From Haliea sp. (GTDB taxonomy: Bacteria; Pseudomonadota; Gammaproteobacteria; Pseudomonadales; Halieaceae), in NCBI GenBank assembly GCA_030730585.1, contig JANQUV010000128.1:1-44229 (forward strand): 44,229 nucleotides of DNA, written 5' to 3'. Under the pieces are notes generated by a model. That model saw only the letters and a list, made by a program, of their open reading frames with translations, was not told where the DNA came from and made no database searches. A program made the position numbers and the translations under genes. Below are positions 40,469 to 44,229 of this stretch, piece by piece; within the stretch, counting starts at the first letter, position 1; each line of letters starts with the position of its first letter.

Positions 40469-41548
40469 ATGAGCAGACGTATTCTGGTATTGCCGGGTGA
40501 TTACATCGGTCCCGAGATCATGGCGGAAGCGGTCGCCGTCCTCGAAGTCGTGAATAGCCAGTATCAGCTCGGTTTGGAGTTGGAAGAAGGCTTGTTGGGC
40601 GGCGCCGCGCTCGACGTGCATGGCGTACCTCTGCCAGAGGTGACGCTTCAGCAGGCTCAAGCATCCGATGCGATCTTGTTAGGCGCTGTGGGCGGGCCCA
40701 AGTGGGATAACGTTGAGCGCCATCTGCGCCCCGAGCGGGGCCTGCTCGGCCTGCGTTCGCAGTTAGAGCTGTTTGGCAACCTGCGCCCAGCAATTCTTTA
40801 CCCGCAGCTAGCCGATGCGTCCAGCTTGAAGCGTGAGATTGTCGCTGGCCTCGACATCCTGATCGTGCGGGAACTCACCGGTGGTATTTATTTTGGTGAG
40901 CCGCGTGGCATTCGCACGCTCCCCAACGGAGAGCGTGAAGGCTTCAATACCTATTTGTATAGCGAGTCAGAGATTCGACGCATTGGTCACTTGGCGTTTA
41001 ACCTTGCGCGGCAGCGCGATCATCGGGTCTGCTCGGTCGACAAAAGCAATGTGCTGGAAGTCACTATGCTCTGGCGCGAAGTCATGGAGGAGGTGGGTCG
41101 CGAGTACCCCGATGTCACTCTTAGCCACATGTATGTCGATAATGCCGCGATGCAGCTGGTGCGGGCGCCGAAGCAATTCGATGTTATGGTCACGGGCAAC
41201 ATGTTCGGTGACATTTTGTCCGACGCGGCAGCGATGCTGACGGGTTCTATCGGGATGCTGCCCTCAGCCTCCTTGGACAAAAATGGACGTGGCATGTACG
41301 AACCTTGTCATGGCTCGGCGCCGGATATTGCCGGGCAGGGTAAGGCGAATCCGCTAGCGACGATTCTTTCGGTAGCGATGATGTTGCGCTATACACTGAA
41401 CGAGGCAGAGGCCGCCGCGGCTATAGAACAGGCTGTGAGCCAGGTGCTTGACCAAGGTTTGCGTACACCGGATATCGCCGCCAGTGGCCAGGTTGCCGTC
41501 TCCACGCGCGAGATGGGCGCCGCCGTCGCCACCGCTTTGCGCAGCTGA
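40469..41548 (+). CDS. leuB: 3-isopropylmalate dehydrogenase
   Basis: A 359-residue NAD+-dependent enzyme that oxidises and decarboxylates 3-isopropylmalate. Substrate and metal residues are present: [33 protein letters not shown] with the catalytic Lys, YVDNAAMQL and [13 protein letters not shown] with the two metal-binding Asp, and [12 protein letters not shown]. Two unusual points: the first loop reads GDYIGPE where almost all family members have GDGIGPE (Tyr12), and ILSDAAAM differs from the usual ILSDEASM. ATG 40469 starts one base after the leuD stop with AAGGAG in leuD. It lies 28 bases before asd, so asd may share its transcript. Confidence 0.96.
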   Translation: MSRRILVLPGDYIGPEIMAEAVAVLEVVNSQYQLGLELEEGLLGGAALDVHGVPLPEVTLQQAQASDAILLGAVGGPKWDNVERHLRPERGLLGLRSQLELFGNLRPAILYPQLADASSLKREIVAGLDILIVRELTGGIYFGEPRGIRTLPNGEREGFNTYLYSESEIRRIGHLAFNLARQRDHRVCSVDKSNVLEVTMLWREVMEEVGREYPDVTLSHMYVDNAAMQLVRAPKQFDVMVTGNMFGDILSDAAAMLTGSIGMLPSASLDKNGRGMYEPCHGSAPDIAGQGKANPLATILSVAMMLRYTLNEAEAAAAIEQAVSQVLDQGLRTPDIAASGQVAVSTREMGAAVATALRS

Positions 41549-41576
41549 TCATTCACATATCCACATCGAGGTTTTT

Positions 41577-42602
41577 ATGAGCAAGCAGTATGACGTTGCC
41601 GTTGTCGGAGCTACCGGTGCGGTCGGTGAGACCATGATGTCCATTCTGGAAGAGCGGAATTTTCCAGTCCGTAACCTTTATCCGCTGGCCAGCGCCCGCT
41701 CTGCAGGCAAGACGGTGACTTTTCGCGGCAAGTCTGTGCGCGTCACCGACCTTGCGGAATTTGATTTTAGTCAGGTGCAGATAGGGTTGTTTTCGGCCGG
41801 AGGGAGTATTTCCGAAGAGTTTGCGCCGAAAGCGGCGGCGGCGGGCTGTGTGGTGATTGATAACACGTCACAGTTCCGACGTGATGCCGATATTCCGTTG
41901 ATTGTCCCAGAGGTCAACCTGCATGCTTTGGCGGGGTATACCACGCGCAACATCATCGCGAACCCGAATTGCTCGACGATTCAGATGCTGGTCGCACTCA
42001 AGCCCATTCACGATGCAGTGGGCATCGAGCGCATTAACGTGTGCACTTATCAAGCGGTGTCCGGCACGGGTAAAGAGGCGATTGAAGAGCTGGCAGGGCA
42101 AACAGCTCGCTTGCTGAATGGGCAGAGCATAGAGCCGGAAGTCTACCCGAGGCAGATTGCGTTCAATGTGTTGCCGCAAATCGATACGTTTCAGGAAAAT
42201 GGTTACACCCGCGAAGAAATGAAAATGGTGTGGGAGACGCAAAAGATCCTGGGTGACGAGAGTATTATGGTCAATCCTACCTGCGTGCGGGTGCCGGTGT
42301 TCTTCGGACATTCCGAGGCGGTGCATATCGAAACGCGTGAAAAAATCTCAGCGGCGGCAGCGCGCAAGCTGCTTGAGGCTTTTCCTGGCATTACCGTGGT
42401 CGATGATCACGAAGATGGCGCTTACCCCACGGCCGTGACCCATTCTGCGGGCAACGATCCCGTGTTTGTCGGCAGGATTCGCGAGGATATTTCACACCCT
42501 CGTGGGCTGGATTTATGGGTTGTGTCTGACAATGTACGCAAGGGAGCGGCGCTCAACAGCATCCAGATTGCGGAGGCGCTAATCAAGGGCTACCTTGATT
42601 AA
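41577..42602 (+). CDS. asd: Aspartate-semialdehyde dehydrogenase
   Basis: A 341-residue NADPH enzyme that reduces aspartyl phosphate to aspartate semialdehyde, the branch point to lysine, methionine, threonine and diaminopimelate for the cell wall. The nucleotide loop VGATGAVGETM lies at residues 10-20, the catalytic Cys132 in ANPNCSTIQ, and the substrate region in QAVSGTGKEAIEEL. The short Gly-rich loop and length match the second gammaproteobacterial type. GAGG stands six bases before ATG 41577; the frame extends upstream into leuB but that part is not protein of this family. Placement after leuB and before fimV is the same as in Pseudomonas. Confidence 0.96.
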   Translation: MSKQYDVAVVGATGAVGETMMSILEERNFPVRNLYPLASARSAGKTVTFRGKSVRVTDLAEFDFSQVQIGLFSAGGSISEEFAPKAAAAGCVVIDNTSQFRRDADIPLIVPEVNLHALAGYTTRNIIANPNCSTIQMLVALKPIHDAVGIERINVCTYQAVSGTGKEAIEELAGQTARLLNGQSIEPEVYPRQIAFNVLPQIDTFQENGYTREEMKMVWETQKILGDESIMVNPTCVRVPVFFGHSEAVHIETREKISAAAARKLLEAFPGITVVDDHEDGAYPTAVTHSAGNDPVFVGRIREDISHPRGLDLWVVSDNVRKGAALNSIQIAEALIKGYLD

Positions 42603-42711
42603 ACCTTTGCGTTACAACATACTTCCGGCATCTTCCGGTTTGTCATTTAGGCGCTCGGGCTGCAGGATTTTGCGCTCAGAGGGTGGCAGGGGAGCATAAC
42701 AAGGCGTGTTT

Positions 42712-44229
42712 ATGGCTCGTAAGAAACGATTGGCAGTGGCACTCGCAGCCTTGGGGTGCCTGCACGCAGGTTCGGTTTGGGCATTAGGGCTGGGCGAGCT
42801 TTCGCTGAAGTCTTTTTTGAACGAACCCTTGCAGGCGGAAGTAGGTCTGTTGGATGTGGGTACCCTGGACGAGGATCAGATTCGGGTGCGCATCGCCACA
42901 GCCGACGACTTTGACCGGCTCGGCATCGATCGCTCCTACTTTCTTACCGGAATCAGTTTTGAGGTGCGGGTCGATAAAAACGGTCGCGGTACCATTATCC
43001 TGACTTCTGAAGACCCGGTACTCGAGCCCTATCTGGATTTCATTATCGAGGCGCGTTGGCCATCGGGTCGTTTGTTGCGCAATTATACGGTTTTGGTTGA
43101 CCCGCCCGCGTTTGATACACAGGCAACATCGGTTTCTGCGACGGTATTGGTCGCGGAGGTCGAAGGGCCGTCCCCGGAAGATCCCAGAGCTGAGCAAGCG
43201 GGCACCACAGGTGCTGGCACTCGGGTGCGGCTGCGCGAGTCCAACCTTGCTCCCGGCGCCATGCCGGAGAGAAACTTCAGCGCTGATACCGCACAGAACC
43301 CCGCGCCTGGCGCTAGATATATGATTCGCCGTGACGAAACCTTGTGGATCATCGCGCAACGGGCGCGGCCTGAAGGTGTGTCGGTGCAGCAGGCCATGCT
43401 GGAAATCCAGCGCCTGAACCCCGACGCGTTCATCGATGGAAATATCAATCGCATCAAGGCCGGGTATATTATTTACCTGCCTGATCGTGGTGATGTGGGT
43501 GAAACTACGGAAGCCGGCGTAGCTGCTGTGCTCGCAGAAGTGCGCCAGCAAAACGAAGACTGGCGCGCCGGTCGCGCTTCAACGCCGTCCTCCGGCGGCC
43601 CGGCTCTGCGCATTTCGGAAGTTGGTGCAGTGGGCGAAGCGGCTCCGGTAACCGACGCCGACACAACGGCGGTCGCGAACACCTCAGTGGAGTCCACAAG
43701 CTTCGCGAGTAGCGGCGATGCCCTGGCATCGCTAGCCGACACCGCGGCAGAACAGCGCGAGCGAGAAGCGTTTGGGCAGCAGCTAACCCGGCTGACGGAC
43801 CGATTGGATGCGCTTGAGCGCCTGGTCGAAGTTAAAGATGAAGAAATTGCAGCCCTGCAGCGGGCCTTGGTTGAGGCACAAGTCGCGCCGCAAGATTTTG
43901 CCGAGTCAAGCGTTGCCGCCCCCGAAGTAGTACCCGCTCTCGCAGCCCCAGCGGTTGTGCCTGCTGCACCGGTGCAACCGGTGCCTGAATCTGCAGCAGC
44001 GTCGACGGGGCTGTGGCCTTATATTGTTGGTGGCGGCCTGTTCACTCTGTTGGCGGGCGTGTTGCTTTGGCGGCGCAGGCAGGCTACCGAGGTTGCTGGA
44101 GAGACGACTCAGCTGGCTGCTGCGCCGCGGCAGCAGAGTAAGCAGGAGGCCGATGCTTTTGCCGATATCCAGTTGCAGGATCACGCAATGGAGTTGGATG
44201 ATGACGAATCCACGTCAGCGGCTTCTCCT
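42712..44229 (+). CDS. fimV: FimV/HubP-family polar protein, 5' part (runs off the window)
   Basis: 506 codons are present without a stop before the right edge. A signal peptide covers residues 1-23 (LAVALAALGCLHAGSVWA). The FimV N-terminal domain follows (LGLGELSLKSFLNEPLQAEV, then SYFLTGISFEV and FIIEARWPSGRLLRNYTVLVDPP). Next come a linker, a LysM domain at about residues 200-260 (YMIRRDETLWIIAQRARP, GYIIYLPD), a coiled coil (about 350-385, QLTRLTDRLDALERLVEVKDEEI), an Ala/Pro-rich stretch, and a membrane helix (about 440-457, WPYIVGGGLFTLLAGVLLW) before an acidic cytoplasmic part. This is the FimV layout; it binds peptidoglycan at the pole and organises type IV pili and cell-pole proteins. 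AAGG precedes ATG 42712. Position after asd supports the call. Confidence 0.93.
   Translation, partial: MARKKRLAVALAALGCLHAGSVWALGLGELSLKSFLNEPLQAEVGLLDVGTLDEDQIRVRIATADDFDRLGIDRSYFLTGISFEVRVDKNGRGTIILTSEDPVLEPYLDFIIEARWPSGRLLRNYTVLVDPPAFDTQATSVSATVLVAEVEGPSPEDPRAEQAGTTGAGTRVRLRESNLAPGAMPERNFSADTAQNPAPGARYMIRRDETLWIIAQRARPEGVSVQQAMLEIQRLNPDAFIDGNINRIKAGYIIYLPDRGDVGETTEAGVAAVLAEVRQQNEDWRAGRASTPSSGGPALRISEVGAVGEAAPVTDADTTAVANTSVESTSFASSGDALASLADTAAEQREREAFGQQLTRLTDRLDALERLVEVKDEEIAALQRALVEAQVAPQDFAESSVAAPEVVPALAAPAVVPAAPVQPVPESAAASTGLWPYIVGGGLFTLLAGVLLWRRRQATEVAGETTQLAAAPRQQSKQEADAFADIQLQDHAMELDDDESTSAASP

Overview
The window looks like chromosomal DNA of a GC-rich marine-type gammaproteobacterium, probably from the Halieaceae/OM60-NOR5 side of the Cellvibrionales. 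This rests on the leuCDB-asd-fimV order shared with Pseudomonas relatives, a tamA-tamB pair, rlmKL, an OprI-like lipoprotein, and many acyl-CoA and luciferase-like oxidoreductase genes. The taxon is an inference; no rRNA or tRNA gene is present. No phage, insertion sequence or CRISPR array was seen.

Region 1 (1-10.8 kb, all plus strand) is a lipid/acyl-CoA block: a family IV esterase overlapping a PlsC-type acyltransferase, a dienelactone-hydrolase-family protein, a thiolase-like protein that lacks the usual catalytic residues, an APH-type kinase, a small DUF6285-type protein, an acyl-CoA dehydrogenase, and a fadA/fadB-type beta-oxidation pair. Kinase + small protein + dehydrogenase is the layout of LvaA-LvaB-LvaC, which handles 4-hydroxyacyl-CoAs by phosphorylation and phosphate elimination. 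The block is best read as catabolism of 4-hydroxy acids or lactones feeding beta-oxidation.

Region 2 (10.9-15.0 kb) is about the cell wall and polyphosphate: two L,D-transpeptidases flank a divergent OprI/Lpp-like lipoprotein that ends in lysine. Next comes a 580-bp patchwork of three truncated genes (YkuD_2, putA, asparaginase), then a two-domain PPK2-type polyphosphate:AMP phosphotransferase.

Region 3 (15.1-23.0 kb) holds a methyltransferase, tamA-tamB for outer-membrane protein assembly, a convergent OmpA-type lipoprotein and a membrane metal-dependent hydrolase. Region 4 (23-26.8 kb, minus) is a ppdK-aminotransferase operon. Region 5 (26.9-31.5 kb) has two divergent luciferase-like oxidoreductases and a pair of acyl-CoA dehydrogenases that look like two halves of a heteromer.

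Region 6 (31.6-37.2 kb) carries two unknown lipoproteins, an XRE-type protein, rlmKL, an AT-rich intergenic stretch with a perfect DnaA box, and a flavodoxin-like protein. Region 7 (37.4-44.2 kb) is leucine and aspartate-family biosynthesis: a LysR regulator divergent from leuC-leuD-leuB, then asd, then the 5' part of fimV, which runs off the window. Overlapping divergent promoters and a T-N11-A palindrome at about -65 of leuC give a readable control region.
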